DNA of 64,000 bases. It comes from Mycobacterium yunnanensis. Lineage in GTDB: Bacteria > Actinomycetota > Actinomycetes > Mycobacteriales > Mycobacteriaceae. Below are positions 8,434 to 18,349 of the stretch, one piece after another. Each line of letters opens with the position of its first letter. Position 1 is the first letter of the stretch. The notes beneath the pieces are model-generated. The model was given only the letters and a program-made list of their open reading frames with translations. It was not told the DNA's origin and made no database searches. The position numbers were made by a program, and so were the translations under genes. The DNA lies in NCBI RefSeq assembly GCF_025823185.1, contig NZ_JACKVK010000008.1, positions 670,312-734,311 on the forward strand, in the 5' to 3' direction.

Positions 8434-9873
8434 TTACTTGATCAGACCGGCGACATCACGGATTGCAGCTCCATCGACGATCACCTCTGATAGTTCGATA
8501 GCGCCGGCGTTTTGTACGGTGCTCGACTCTTCCACTTTGTCGAACGTGCATTGTTCGAGTTCTACATCGTCGATGGTGGCGCCAGGAATCCCTAGAAGGG
8601 TCATCACTTGGTGCGACTCTCGCACGCGCATGTTGCTCACATGGACGTCACGGAGCACGGGTACCTCGGAACCCGTTGAGCCCTCTTCGTATTGAAAGTC
8701 CGCCGTCAGCGCCGACTCGCGAATTGTGTTGGCATCGACGTTGCGGACATAGACGTGCTCGACCGTACCCCCGCGTCGAGCGTTACTCTTGACCCGCACC
8801 ACCCAACCAACGGTGTCGATCGTGCATCCATCAAGGAAAACGAAGCGCGCCCCACCCGAAATCTCACTACCTATCGTCATGGCGCCGTGTCCGTACTTCA
8901 TGTGGCACGCTTTGATCACCACGTTGACGGTGGGCGTGCCGATGCGACGACCGTCGTTATCTCGACCGGACTTGATTGCAATGCAATCGTCGCCCGTGTC
9001 GAATGTGCAGCCCTCGATCAGGACATCGGTACAGCATTCAGGATTGCAGCCATCGTTGTTGGGCCCACGCGACTCAACAGTAACGCTGCGCACCGTTACG
9101 TTCGTGCAGAGCACTGGGTGAATAGCCCACATCGGCGACCGCCGGACAGTTAGACCATCCACCGTCACGTTGGCGCAGTCGTAAAACTGAATCAACATCG
9201 GCCGCAACATGTCTCCCTCGCCGAAGACGCGTTGCGCAACCGGTATGCCGCGCTCGCCCATACTGTTTAGTCGAGCTGCAGCAGCATCCTGACTCGGGGA
9301 CCCTGGCGCCCACCCAAATTTCTCGAGACCTTTCCAACGCCACCAATTGTCATTGGAGGCTTGTCCGTCGAGAGTGCCCTTTCCTGTTACGGCGATATTC
9401 GTCTTCTGAAATGCGTAGACGCATGGCGAGTAGTTGAAGCATTCGATGCCTTGCCAACGCGTGAACACCGCTGGCAAATAGCGATTGGGGTCGGTAGAGA
9501 ACTTCAGGGTAGCGCGTTCACCGACGTGGAGATTGACGTTACTCTCGAGATGGACTGGGCCCGTGATGAATACCCCAGGCGGAACATCTACGTAGCCGCC
9601 CCCTGAAAGGCCGCATGCGCGAATCGCGGCAGCAATCGCTGCGCTGCTGTCGGTCTCTCCGTCACCCAATGCACCGTAGTCAGCGATGTCGAAGTGCAGG
9701 TCTGGGAACGTAGGCGGGACGATGCGCGCCAAGACACCGGGAAGATCGTCCCATGGGGTCTTGACTTCTGAGCTGCCTTGGTTCGAAGAGCAACCTGTCG
9801 CGAACGGCGTTGCGGCGGCTAAGGCAATTCCGCCAGCAGCGTAGATCACGAACTTGCGTCGACTTCGGTCCAT
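8434..9873 (-). CDS. GH28-family (polygalacturonase-type) exported lipoprotein
   Basis: This 479-residue right-handed beta-helix enzyme has an RR-containing signal (RSRRKFV, twin-arginine type) and a lipobox-like ATGC, so it should be exported folded and anchored outside. All GH28 catalytic blocks are present in order: NNDGCNP near residue 273, GDDCIAIKSG near 295 (the paired aspartates), GHG near 329 and RVK near 362. The family hydrolyses galacturonan and related uronic-acid polymers by inversion. Start ATG 9873 places the twin-arginine motif at the N-terminus; ATG 9894 is an alternative. In an exopolysaccharide locus it most likely trims or releases the locus's own polymer rather than digesting plant pectin. 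Confidence 0.88.
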   Translation of the reverse strand: MDRSRRKFVIYAAGGIALAAATPFATGCSSNQGSSEVKTPWDDLPGVLARIVPPTFPDLHFDIADYGALGDGETDSSAAIAAAIRACGLSGGGYVDVPPGVFITGPVHLESNVNLHVGERATLKFSTDPNRYLPAVFTRWQGIECFNYSPCVYAFQKTNIAVTGKGTLDGQASNDNWWRWKGLEKFGWAPGSPSQDAAAARLNSMGERGIPVAQRVFGEGDMLRPMLIQFYDCANVTVDGLTVRRSPMWAIHPVLCTNVTVRSVTVESRGPNNDGCNPECCTDVLIEGCTFDTGDDCIAIKSGRDNDGRRIGTPTVNVVIKACHMKYGHGAMTIGSEISGGARFVFLDGCTIDTVGWVVRVKSNARRGGTVEHVYVRNVDANTIRESALTADFQYEEGSTGSEVPVLRDVHVSNMRVRESHQVMTLLGIPGATIDDVELEQCTFDKVEESSTVQNAGAIELSEVIVDGAAIRDVAGLIK

Positions 9874-9980
9874 TGCGGTTGAGCCTCTGTCCATAGATCA
9901 ATGTTCATCGGCTGGCTCGTCTAGTCGACGATGTCCTCGTCGATCGGTGTCAGCGCCCAGCGGCAATCCAATAATGGTAG

Positions 9981-11447
9981 CTATCGATTAACGATTTTGC
10001 GGCGCGTCGAGGATGAGAGCGTCGTGAAGAACAAGAGGGGCGCCAATACGCCCGTCGAAAGAAGGCCGGCCCCTATGAACTCTGCCAGCCCGGTCGGGTG
10101 AATGAAGGTGGCGCCAACGATCGACATCGACAGCACGAGAGCAGCTACGGCTGCGCGCCCTATGGGCCAAGTAGAGCTGTGAATCGCCCTATTGGCCAGT
10201 AGGGGAAAGGCAATGCTCCCGACACTTCTGATAGCGCAGATGCTAATGAACATCAGCTCGATGGAGTTCGAGAGTGCGTAGGCGGTGCCCGCCGCGGCCA
10301 GCGCGCTCACGGTCATCACCGCGCCAAAGATTACTTTCAATCCGATGTCGAGGCCAGTGTCTTGGATTTGGGTATCGGTACGCATAATCGCAAACTGCAC
10401 GAAAGTGATCGCCATGATGACATTTACCCCCTGGCCCATGAACTGGTCGTGACCAGCCCACAGCGCGACAAAAGTCCCGTTTAGCAGGATAACCAAGCAG
10501 CCAATGCCTGCAGAGAGTGCAATTGTCAACTCACGTGCTTCACGGGCTACCGTTTGAGCTTGTTCCCACTCGCCGACCCCGACCAGCGACCCAAGTTTCG
10601 GCATCAGCGAGCTCGTGGTGAGCTGGCAAATGGACAGAGCGAAAGCCGCAACATAGCTGGTAAACGTGTAGCTGGAGACAAACGCTACGCCAGCCAGAGC
10701 GCTCAAGACGATCACTTCGGTCGCCAAAGACAGGCGGTTTACGAATGTCCACCCGAGCACCCAGCCGCTAAATTTCGACACACGCCGGATGTCGTCCTTG
10801 GATGGTTTGCCATATCCCCACCAACTGACCCGCCTGCGGAGAACGTGGAACGTCAGGACGCCGTTGACACCGGTGCCAACCGCGATAGTGGCTGCGACCC
10901 CTTCTGGGCCCCAGCCAAGGTTGGCGGCAACCAACATGGCGGCGTTGGTGATTATTGACACCACCGTTGTGACGTTGACGGAGCGGTAGCCCTGATTAGT
11001 GCCAATCAAAACGGCGTCGGGCACTGCAGCCAGCGATAGCAGGACCACATTGATGCCAAGAATGCTCCCGGTGACGTAGACCATCTTGATGTCTTCGTCC
11101 GGTACACCGTGCATGAGGGTCGGCAGCAACACGACTATGACAGCACTTACGGCGAGCAAGATCGGAGACCAATAGAGAAGTACAACCAGTGCCGCGCCTA
11201 CATCCCGCCGCTTTTCCTCGTCGGTGGCGCTTTTGGAACGATGCGCAATCACCCATTTGAGAGATTGCATGGCTCCGCCGTTGGCGGAAGAGCCGACGTC
11301 AAGAAGCCGTTGTATTGTCTTCCACGCGCCAAAGTTCGTGTTTCCTAGCGCGTTAAGCAGCAGAGGGTTGATGACGAGTCCAACTATGGCAGTGACTGCC
11401 GTATTTAAGTAGTAGGACAGGGCGTTCTTCCGTGCGTTACTCACCAC
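9981..11447 (-). CDS. Wzx-type polysaccharide flippase (MOP superfamily)
   Basis: This 488-residue integral membrane protein has about 12-14 hydrophobic segments spread evenly. It begins with NALSYYLNTAVTAIVGLVINP, the characteristic first helix of O-antigen/exopolysaccharide transporters of the MATE-like MOP superfamily. By family it moves the undecaprenyl- or decaprenyl-linked repeat unit across the plasma membrane. The start is GTG 11447 (a second GTG follows directly). It shares the minus strand with the epimerase upstream (70 bases apart) and the GH28 gene downstream, suggesting one transcript. Substrate specificity cannot be predicted. The assignment as flippase rather than generic MATE exporter rests on the Wzy, Wzc and glycosyltransferase neighbours. 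Confidence 0.87.
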   Translation of the reverse strand: MVSNARKNALSYYLNTAVTAIVGLVINPLLLNALGNTNFGAWKTIQRLLDVGSSANGGAMQSLKWVIAHRSKSATDEEKRRDVGAALVVLLYWSPILLAVSAVIVVLLPTLMHGVPDEDIKMVYVTGSILGINVVLLSLAAVPDAVLIGTNQGYRSVNVTTVVSIITNAAMLVAANLGWGPEGVAATIAVGTGVNGVLTFHVLRRRVSWWGYGKPSKDDIRRVSKFSGWVLGWTFVNRLSLATEVIVLSALAGVAFVSSYTFTSYVAAFALSICQLTTSSLMPKLGSLVGVGEWEQAQTVAREARELTIALSAGIGCLVILLNGTFVALWAGHDQFMGQGVNVIMAITFVQFAIMRTDTQIQDTGLDIGLKVIFGAVMTVSALAAAGTAYALSNSIELMFISICAIRSVGSIAFPLLANRAIHSSTWPIGRAAVAALVLSMSIVGATFIHPTGLAEFIGAGLLSTGVLAPLLFFTTLSSSTRRKIVNR

Positions 11448-11517
11448 TGCAAACTCGGTGCGTGAAGGTGTCGGGCGAGTCGTTCACTTGCTGATGTCTG
11501 AGCATTCAAGACAGTGG

Positions 11518-12471
11518 TCAACGGGTCTCGCCGTCGAGGACCGACCTCATCCAGCCGACCTGGGCGCGCAGACCGTCCTCGATCTTGGTGAGAGGACGCC
11601 AGCCCGTCGCGTTGGTCAGCTTCGAGCTGTCCCCTCCCGTGCGTTGGACATCGCCTTCGACGAAAGGGAGGCGTTTGATCTGCAACTCGTTACCTGTTAT
11701 CGACGCAAGGATATCGAGCACCTCATTAACGGAACAATTGCTTCCTCCGGATACGTTGAACACAGCGCCGGGTGCAATTTCTGAGTCTGCAGCTGCGAGG
11801 TTAGCGGCAACGATATCGCTGACGAACGTGAAGTCGCGTATCTGCTCACCGTCGCCGAATAGGGGAATTTCAGTTCCCTCTAGCGCCGCACGCGTGAACC
11901 GCGTGAATGCCATGTCCGGCCGCTGACGGGGGCCGTAAACCGTGAAATATCGCAACGACGCAGTCCTTAGCCCGAAGTTCTCGGCATATAGACAAGCCAG
12001 ATGTTCGGCGGCCAGCTTCGTCACCCCATATGGGCTCCGGGGTCGTGGAAGCGTAAGTTCGTTGGTGGGGTATGTCTCCGCGGTGCCATAGATCGACGAT
12101 GAGGACGCATAGATGACCTTGGGTGACCAAGGTGACGCGTGGACGGCCTCTAACAGACGCTGGGTCGCCGCGATGTTGGCCGAGATGTACGCGGCGAAAT
12201 CATCTCCCCAGGACTTCCGAACTCCCGGTTGGCCTGCCTGATGGAAGATCACATCGACGTCGAGAAGCGCCTCTAGGTCGATCTCGTTGATGTCGCCCTC
12301 GACGAATCGGGCGCCTCCATCAGTCAAGGTTGCGACCGTAGCTTTCTTCAGGCTTGGATCGTAATAGTCGGTGAGACTGTCCACGATGACCACGTCGTCT
12401 CCACGATCCAGAAGTGCGCGCGACAAGTGCCCGCCGACGAAACCCGCGCCGCCGGTGACTAGTGTTTTCAT
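11518..12471 (-). CDS. NAD-dependent sugar epimerase, UDP-glucuronate 4-epimerase-like
   Basis: This 317-residue short-chain dehydrogenase/reductase has the NAD motif TGGAGFVGGHL at residues 5-15, the catalytic serine region SSSSIYG near residue 125 and the SPYGVTK (YxxxK) pair near residue 150. The sequence RYFTVYGPRQRPDMA is typical of UDP-glucuronate 4-epimerases and relatives. ATG 12471 has GGGGGAAC immediately upstream; the longer upstream frame is spurious. With UDP-glucose dehydrogenase in the same island the likely reaction is UDP-GlcA to UDP-GalA, but UDP-glucose or other 4-epimerase activity cannot be excluded. Confidence 0.85.
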   Translation of the reverse strand: MKTLVTGGAGFVGGHLSRALLDRGDDVVIVDSLTDYYDPSLKKATVATLTDGGARFVEGDINEIDLEALLDVDVIFHQAGQPGVRKSWGDDFAAYISANIAATQRLLEAVHASPWSPKVIYASSSSIYGTAETYPTNELTLPRPRSPYGVTKLAAEHLACLYAENFGLRTASLRYFTVYGPRQRPDMAFTRFTRAALEGTEIPLFGDGEQIRDFTFVSDIVAANLAAADSEIAPGAVFNVSGGSNCSVNEVLDILASITGNELQIKRLPFVEGDVQRTGGDSSKLTNATGWRPLTKIEDGLRAQVGWMRSVLDGETR

Positions 12472-13537
12472 TTGTTCCCCCTCTGCCTTTTCGGACACCC
12501 TAATGTAGGGGGAGATGCAACGACTTGGCGATGTCGCTGCGCCGATGCCCGCTGGCGCAAGCCAGCATTCGAAACAACATGAGTAACTCCGCTGCGGCCG
12601 CCGATAACCTGTTCGACTTGTAGGGCCGCAGGGCGCTTGTCCGCAATCGGCTCGCGTTTCGGCATCCCCGGCAGGACGAGCCAGTACGCGTCGCCGGGTG
12701 GCCACATTGCCCGCGATGTCGCACTGGCGACCAGGATGTGACTGTTTGCAGCCCAAGGACTTCTACGTCGACCGACTGACATCCAAGACTGATCTACAGC
12801 TGCGGCCGCATGTCGGCTTGTGCGAGGTGTTTCCAGTCCCACCCTTCGATTAGTTGCCAATTCGCACCTCCCGCGTTCCAGCGACCTCATGGCGGCTGGG
12901 GTTGCTTAAGGCTGCGGGTGAACGCTTCGAATGACCCGAAGGCCGGATCGTCGCACAACGGGCCACGCCCGAACCGCGTGCGTTTGCGCCCATTCAGAGC
13001 CAACCCCCTGCCAGGGCCGGTTCAGCGCGACGAAGTTGGAAAAGGTAGACGGGCGACGACAGACGTCAGACGTGAGTTGTCGGCGCCTGTGACGAGTATT
13101 GGGCCCCGACCGATACTCTGCATCTCGGCGTAGCGATCAGAAGAACTGTCGCGCAACAGAGTTCGCCTTCTTCAACCACTTGGCTCCCGCTTGCTGCATC
13201 CGAACGGCGAACGGCCGGGGGTAGCGGCGCAATGCCAGTCTGTGCCGGAGGGTTGAAACCTGGCCAACATGATTCCCGCCACGTCTGACCAAATCACAAC
13301 CCGGCGGGCACTGAGGTACTATTCCGGCTCGGGGGGAAGGGTAAATGTGCGACAAACCGGGGGTTACCTTTCGGCTGCTAGTGGCGTAAGCCCGGCGCCG
13401 TGGTGGATGGGCATGTCCATGGGCGGCCTTCCGGCCGGCGACGCGAAAGCATTCAGTCCTCGCGAGGGACGCGCTAACCATTCGCTGTGTCGTCGCCGTC
13501 GAGTTGCCCACCGCCGATCGACGATCAGGCCTGCGGC
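12472..13537. other. Long non-coding or decayed stretch
   Basis: About 1.07 kb between the divergent epimerase and glycosyltransferase genes. Several open frames of 90-160 codons exist on both strands but none resembles a known family, has a good ribosome-binding site or shows sensible composition. The region near 13300-13380 is G-rich with a run of six G. It presumably contains two divergent promoters and may hold a degraded gene. Confidence 0.5.
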
Positions 13538-14632
13538 ATGAAGATCGCCCACTACTCGACTTTCCTCTCGCGATCCGCCGGGGGTCTCTTTTACTCGGTG
13601 TCTGGTCTTGCGAATGCACAGGCTGAGGCGGGGGCAGATGTGTTCGTGGTCGGCGGTGCCGACCACTATCTCGAGCTCGACCGAAAACAGTGGCGTAGCG
13701 TTGATCTCCGACCGCATCAATTGTCGACGGGTAGTTACGGGCTTAGCCTTCAGGCTTTAAGGGATCTTACGAGGTGTAAGCCGGATTTGATCCACGTGCA
13801 CGGCATATGGTCAGCAGCATCGCTTTACGCCCGTGTTTTCTCCTCGGCTGGTATCCCGGTCGTCGTCTCGCCACGAGGCATGCTGGATAGATGGATCCTA
13901 GCGCGCCGCTCGCCTGTAAAGCGGGTCCACGGAGCTCTCCTCGAGAGGCCCACATTACGCAAAGCGCACGTCCATGCCCTTAATTTGTCGGAATACGAGT
14001 CGGTAAAGCGATACCTGCCGGCCGCCGCCGCACGGACTTTCGTGGTTCCCAACGGAGTTAGTGAACACACTGATAAAGAACCACGTAAGCGTACAGGCGT
14101 GTTATACATTGGACGGTTGCATGCTAAAAAGCAGGTTATCGAGCTTGCGCGCCACTGGCGGTCGACGCCGGACCTGCAAGATATCGAGCTTACAATTGCG
14201 GGCTGGGGCGATTCGGATTACGAGGGGCGACTTGTAGAAGAAATTGCTGGCGTCGACAACGTGCGTTTCGTTGGGTCGTTGTACGGGGAGGAAAAGAGAA
14301 TAGCGCTAAGTTCAGCTCGGTTCTTCATTCTCCCTTCATTGAGTGAGGGTCTACCAATGGCAGTTCTTGAGGCCCTGCAGGCGGGCGCGATACCGGTCAT
14401 AACCGATAAATGTAATCTGCCCGAGGTCCTTGACGCCGGTGTCGCTCTTCGCATCAAGACCAACTTTGAAGATACTGCGAAAGTGGTTACTGACGCTGAA
14501 CGGCGGTCGGAAGAGGATCTTGCGCGCCTTTCGGCCGCTGGGCGGGAATTCTCACGCCGATATCTGTGGCCCAGCATCGCCCAGCAGATGGCCGCTCACT
14601 ATGACTCGATCTTGGCGGGTAGCCGGCCATGA
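13538..14632 (+). CDS. GT4-family glycosyltransferase
   Basis: This 364-residue GT-B enzyme has an N-terminal domain opening with MKIAHYSTFLSRSAGGL, the LIHVHGIWS motif near residue 87, the GVLYIGRLHAKK donor-domain entry near residue 190 and the E-x7-E block EGLPMAVLEAL near residue 270. ATG 13538 fits the first beta strand. The gene stands 185 bases upstream of the polymerase gene on the same strand. It is another candidate for assembly of the repeat unit. AT-rich codons (TTA, ATA, AGA) are noticeably more common than in the core genes further right, in line with horizontal origin. Confidence 0.87.
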   Translation: MKIAHYSTFLSRSAGGLFYSVSGLANAQAEAGADVFVVGGADHYLELDRKQWRSVDLRPHQLSTGSYGLSLQALRDLTRCKPDLIHVHGIWSAASLYARVFSSAGIPVVVSPRGMLDRWILARRSPVKRVHGALLERPTLRKAHVHALNLSEYESVKRYLPAAAARTFVVPNGVSEHTDKEPRKRTGVLYIGRLHAKKQVIELARHWRSTPDLQDIELTIAGWGDSDYEGRLVEEIAGVDNVRFVGSLYGEEKRIALSSARFFILPSLSEGLPMAVLEALQAGAIPVITDKCNLPEVLDAGVALRIKTNFEDTAKVVTDAERRSEEDLARLSAAGREFSRRYLWPSIAQQMAAHYDSILAGSRP

Positions 14633-14817
14633 GCCCGTCGTTCAGGCAACGAGGTACCGCGGGCAACTCTGCAGGCCCGGGTCGGAGGCAAGACCGTCCG
14701 GCGGTCCTAACCATGGCCCAAATGCCGAGATGCTTCTCGACGGCCCCGGCGGTCCTCGAGTGATGCCTTGTTCGTTTGAAACACGAGCCAACGCGTGAGT
14801 CCGCTGGGGGTGAAGAG

Positions 14818-16308
14818 ATGAGCGGGACCCGAACTGGATACGTGCTAGGAAACAACTCAACTGGTAAACGGATTCCCTTAGCCGAAATTTGGGTTGTCCT
14901 GGTACTTCTAGTTGTCTATTTCAACGTCTCAGCCGGAATTGACAACACGGTAGTGTGGGTGTGCCTAGTCCTGCAGTACGCTTTGATGGTTGGATCAATT
15001 TTTAGGCCGCAACGAATATATCGCAATATTCCGACATTTATGTCTGCGGAATTCTTCTTTTTGTTCTTCTCGTACTTGATCTTTTTTTACCCATACCAAC
15101 TTCACGTGCTTGGGATATATGGTGTTTCGCAGAGTCACTACTTTCCTGGAAAGACGTTCGCAGACGAATCAAATCACGCCATCATTTTATCGGTGATAGC
15201 AATGGTTTCGTTCAGGGCTGGGTTCCGGGCGCTAAATTCGCGTCGGGCCCAGCCGGCAAATAACGAACTGGGCCGCCTAGATTTGGTATCGGCGCACGCT
15301 TTGGCAATCCCCGTGTTCATGCTGCAATTAGTTCTTCTCATCGGCTATCGCGTGGCCGGGTGGAGGGCTGCTGGCGAAGGCCGATATACCGACTCCACGA
15401 CAGGCGGGTCCTTCGCAGAAGGCGTATATTTGGGAATCACCGTGCTATCGATGGTGGCGATGGCAGTTTGGGTATTTCCGCCCTCGAAAGAACAGCCGAA
15501 GCGGTCAGTCTTCGTGACCCTCTCAGTTATCTTATCGATTGGGTGGGCTGTTCGTCTCCTCTTGGCTGGTGATCGAAATGCGTTTTTGCTCATCGCAATC
15601 GTGGCTGTAGGCGGTTTTTTCACCTTCCGATTTCGTGCAGGCCGATGGGCGCTGCTGGCGCTCTGTGTCTTTGCCTTGACGTTGTATAGCGCGGTCGAGC
15701 AATTTCGCCGGGGTCAGACGGACTCGTTGGTTGACCTCGTCTTTACTAGTGACGCATCAACGGCAAGCTCGAGAGACGGCGACACCAGTTTCAACATCAG
15801 CACAATCTCATTGCGTGCCGCACTTGCTGCAGTTCCAGACCGTGTCGATTACGGGTACGGAGTTTACAAACTTGTAGGTTTCGCTGGAGTCTTGCCATTC
15901 ATACGCGGATTTTTGGTGCCAGACGACATGAAGTTCACGTCCAGTTCGGATGTGCTGAACGCAGTCTTGCTCGGCCCCTCGCCCACCTGGGGCGTGGGTA
16001 CCAACGTCATCGCCGATGTCTACATGGACTTCGGGCTGCTGAGCGTTCCCGTGCTCTTGTTCTTGCTTGGTCTCGGAGTTGCCCACGCGCAAAATGCCGT
16101 CACTCGGCGTCCGTCGTCGCTGTGGCGGGCTACGTTCTACCTGACTACGTTCGCACTGGTGGCGCAGATGCCACGCTACGCATTGTCGTTTCCGGTGAGA
16201 CCACTGCTTTGGGTGTTGTTACTTTTCTGGGCGACCTTTTGGTTGTCGCCGGTGTTGGCAGGGCGACGGCAAAAGCTGGAGCCTGTGGATGAGGCCGTCA
16301 CCCCATGA
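14818..16308 (+). CDS. Wzy-type O-antigen/exopolysaccharide polymerase
   Basis: This 496-residue polytopic membrane protein has some 10-12 hydrophobic helices, a large periplasmic-type loop around residues 300-400 and the motif GVGTNVIADVYMDFG near residue 390, which recurs in oligosaccharide repeat-unit polymerases. ATG 14818 has GGGGGTGAAG a few bases upstream and is preferred over an ATG 14 codons earlier. It overlaps the next glycosyltransferase by four bases (ATGA). By family it joins flipped lipid-linked repeat units into a polymer outside the membrane. Wzy proteins are highly divergent, so the call rests on topology, motif and neighbours. Low-GC stretches suggest acquisition. Confidence 0.8.
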   Translation: MSGTRTGYVLGNNSTGKRIPLAEIWVVLVLLVVYFNVSAGIDNTVVWVCLVLQYALMVGSIFRPQRIYRNIPTFMSAEFFFLFFSYLIFFYPYQLHVLGIYGVSQSHYFPGKTFADESNHAIILSVIAMVSFRAGFRALNSRRAQPANNELGRLDLVSAHALAIPVFMLQLVLLIGYRVAGWRAAGEGRYTDSTTGGSFAEGVYLGITVLSMVAMAVWVFPPSKEQPKRSVFVTLSVILSIGWAVRLLLAGDRNAFLLIAIVAVGGFFTFRFRAGRWALLALCVFALTLYSAVEQFRRGQTDSLVDLVFTSDASTASSRDGDTSFNISTISLRAALAAVPDRVDYGYGVYKLVGFAGVLPFIRGFLVPDDMKFTSSSDVLNAVLLGPSPTWGVGTNVIADVYMDFGLLSVPVLLFLLGLGVAHAQNAVTRRPSSLWRATFYLTTFALVAQMPRYALSFPVRPLLWVLLLFWATFWLSPVLAGRRQKLEPVDEAVTP

Positions 16309-17645
16309 CCCTAAGACCCGACCTTTCCATAATGAGCGTGAACTATCCTCCGGAACCGACTGGGATTGCGCCATATACCGGAGGCCTAGCCGCAGGACTC
16401 CGCCGTCTCGGCTACAAGGTGGCGGCTCACGTTGCGCATCCGCACTACCCGGGCTGGGCGATACATGACGGATATGGGCAATGGAATCGCAGCGAGCACA
16501 TGGGCGGAGTGACGGTGCGTCGCCAACTGCACTACGTGCCGGCGTCGCCGCGCGGCGTGAGGCGATTGCTGTCCGAGCTCAGTTTTGGACTCCGTCTCTT
16601 CTTTTCGCTCTGGAACCGGCCTCGAGTCGTCATCGCCGTGTCCCCCTCGCTGTTCTCGACGGCTGCGGCTGTGTTGCGAATTCGCCTCACTCCATTCCGC
16701 CCACGTCTGATCGTTTGGGTGCAAGACATCTATACTCTCGGTCTTGTCGAAACCGGTGAGGGCAGTGCTCTCGCGCGTCGAGTCGTACGCTGGGTTGAAT
16801 CATCCACGTTGCGTGCGGCCGACATGGTCGTCGTAATTCACCCACGGTTTGCAGACTTCGTGACGCGGGATTTGGGAGTCGATGCCTCTGCCGTCGAGGT
16901 AGTGCGAAATTGGACGCATTTGCCGCCAGCCGAACCGGTGGAGAAGGCGTTTGCAAAGTCGGTACTTGGTTGGCCGGCCGACGTGACACTCGCCGTCCAT
17001 ACGGGCAACATGGGCACGAAACAAGGCCTCGAGAACATTGTGGAGGCGGCGAGAGTTGCCGACAACCGATGTGCATCAGTGCATTTCATCCTGGTCGGTG
17101 ATGGTGGTGAGCGACGGGCGCTAACTGAACTCGCCCGCGGTATCGAGCGCATTTCGTTTGTCGATCCACTCGATGACGCGCAATATCGCATGGCCCTCTT
17201 CGCCGCTGACGTGTTAGTTGTCAATGAGAAGCCTGGCGTGTCCGCGATGGCGCTTCCGTCTAAGCTCACTTCTTACTTCGCCGCGGGACGCCCCGTCGTA
17301 GCGGCCACTGACCTCGGCGGAATAACGGCTTCCGAGGTTGCCGCGGCGGACGCGGGGGTCGTCGTGCCAGCCGGTTGTCCTGAAGAACTTCTCACGGCGG
17401 TCACCGCGATCAGCGCGGACCAAGCCGCCGCCAGTCGCTTCGGGTCGAACGGTCGCCAGCATCGTGAGTCGGTGTTGGACGAGCGGGTAGCGATAGATCA
17501 TTGGTCCCGGCTCGTTGAGGCCGCTCTTGGGAAAGGCAGATGGGTTGCGCACGAGGCCGTACTGAACTCAGCGGCACAGCAAGCTTCGGGAGAACACGTT
17601 CGTAACCGAGGGCAGCCACGGGCGGCGCGAAACCACCTACACTGA
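16305..17645 (+). CDS. GT4-family glycosyltransferase, WcaI-like
   Basis: This 446-residue protein opens with SVNYPPEPTGIAPYTGGLA, the signature start of WcaI-type (colanic acid) and fucosyl/mannosyl GT4 enzymes, and contains VWVQDIYTLGL near residue 145 and the donor-site segment LPSKLTSYFAAGRPVVAA near residue 320. Start ATG 16305 overlaps the polymerase stop by four bases, so the two are translationally coupled. The C-terminal 35 residues are polar and poorly conserved-looking. It likely adds a late sugar to the repeat unit. GDP-fucose as donor would fit the family, but the only fucose gene here is decayed. Confidence 0.87.
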   Translation: MTLRPDLSIMSVNYPPEPTGIAPYTGGLAAGLRRLGYKVAAHVAHPHYPGWAIHDGYGQWNRSEHMGGVTVRRQLHYVPASPRGVRRLLSELSFGLRLFFSLWNRPRVVIAVSPSLFSTAAAVLRIRLTPFRPRLIVWVQDIYTLGLVETGEGSALARRVVRWVESSTLRAADMVVVIHPRFADFVTRDLGVDASAVEVVRNWTHLPPAEPVEKAFAKSVLGWPADVTLAVHTGNMGTKQGLENIVEAARVADNRCASVHFILVGDGGERRALTELARGIERISFVDPLDDAQYRMALFAADVLVVNEKPGVSAMALPSKLTSYFAAGRPVVAATDLGGITASEVAAADAGVVVPAGCPEELLTAVTAISADQAAASRFGSNGRQHRESVLDERVAIDHWSRLVEAALGKGRWVAHEAVLNSAAQQASGEHVRNRGQPRAARNHLH

Positions 17646-18349
17646 ACGGATTCTGGCCTGTGAAGCTGGCCGGTCGGTGACGCGGTCAGAGGTCACGGGC
17701 GCGGCGGCTCGCTGGACAGAACGCGCAATAGTTTCACCGCCTATTTAGACCGCCGTCACTGACGCGTCGCCGAGAATTCCTGCCGAGCCGCAACAGTAAG
17801 CCCGTACGGTTCTCGTGCTGCAGCGTGAGTCACCTTCAAGATTGATGAGCTTTGGTTTTCCGACCCTCGGCCGTGCCTGCACTAAGCAGAATGGTGTGAG
17901 ACGTGCCTGAGCTCAACAGGGGAGTCATAGGCGATTCTCAGTCTCCGAGGGTGGTACCTCTCAGGGCCAAACCGCACCCTTGTCACGGCGTCAACGGAAC
18001 CGGAGATTTCTGTGTGGAGATTACTAGCAGGCGTAGCTGCGGCGGGGCTGATGGCGCGAGGTGTGGGACGTGCTTGCGGTGCTGCTGGCGAAACCTTCGA
18101 CGAGCGGATCGCGGAGGATGCGCTCGACGAAGCAATGTTTGCGGGCCCACGGACCGTCCCCGGGAACGACAACGAGAAGCGCGATGATCCGCCAGCGCAA
18201 CTTCATTCCGACCCGCACCCGCCACGGCGTCGCCGTGTCGCGTGATCGCGGTTACCACTCGCAAGCTCCCAAGCGCCCGACTACAGCAAAACAACGAATA
18301 CGATTCTGACTCGGTGCGCCACTCTTGTGCCCAAACGTTCGACACGTAA
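17646..18349. other. No convincing gene
   Basis: About 700 bases between the WcaI-like gene and the fucose-synthase remnant. A 77-codon frame at 18012-18245 on the plus strand (GTG start, N-terminal hydrophobic stretch LLAGVAAAGLMARG) could be a small exported protein, but it has no recognisable relatives and no good ribosome-binding site. The rest looks like debris from gene loss. Confidence 0.4.

Noticed and set aside
18012..18245. 77-codon plus-strand frame as a secreted protein
   Set aside because: No ribosome-binding site or relatives; kept only as a remark in the gap entry.
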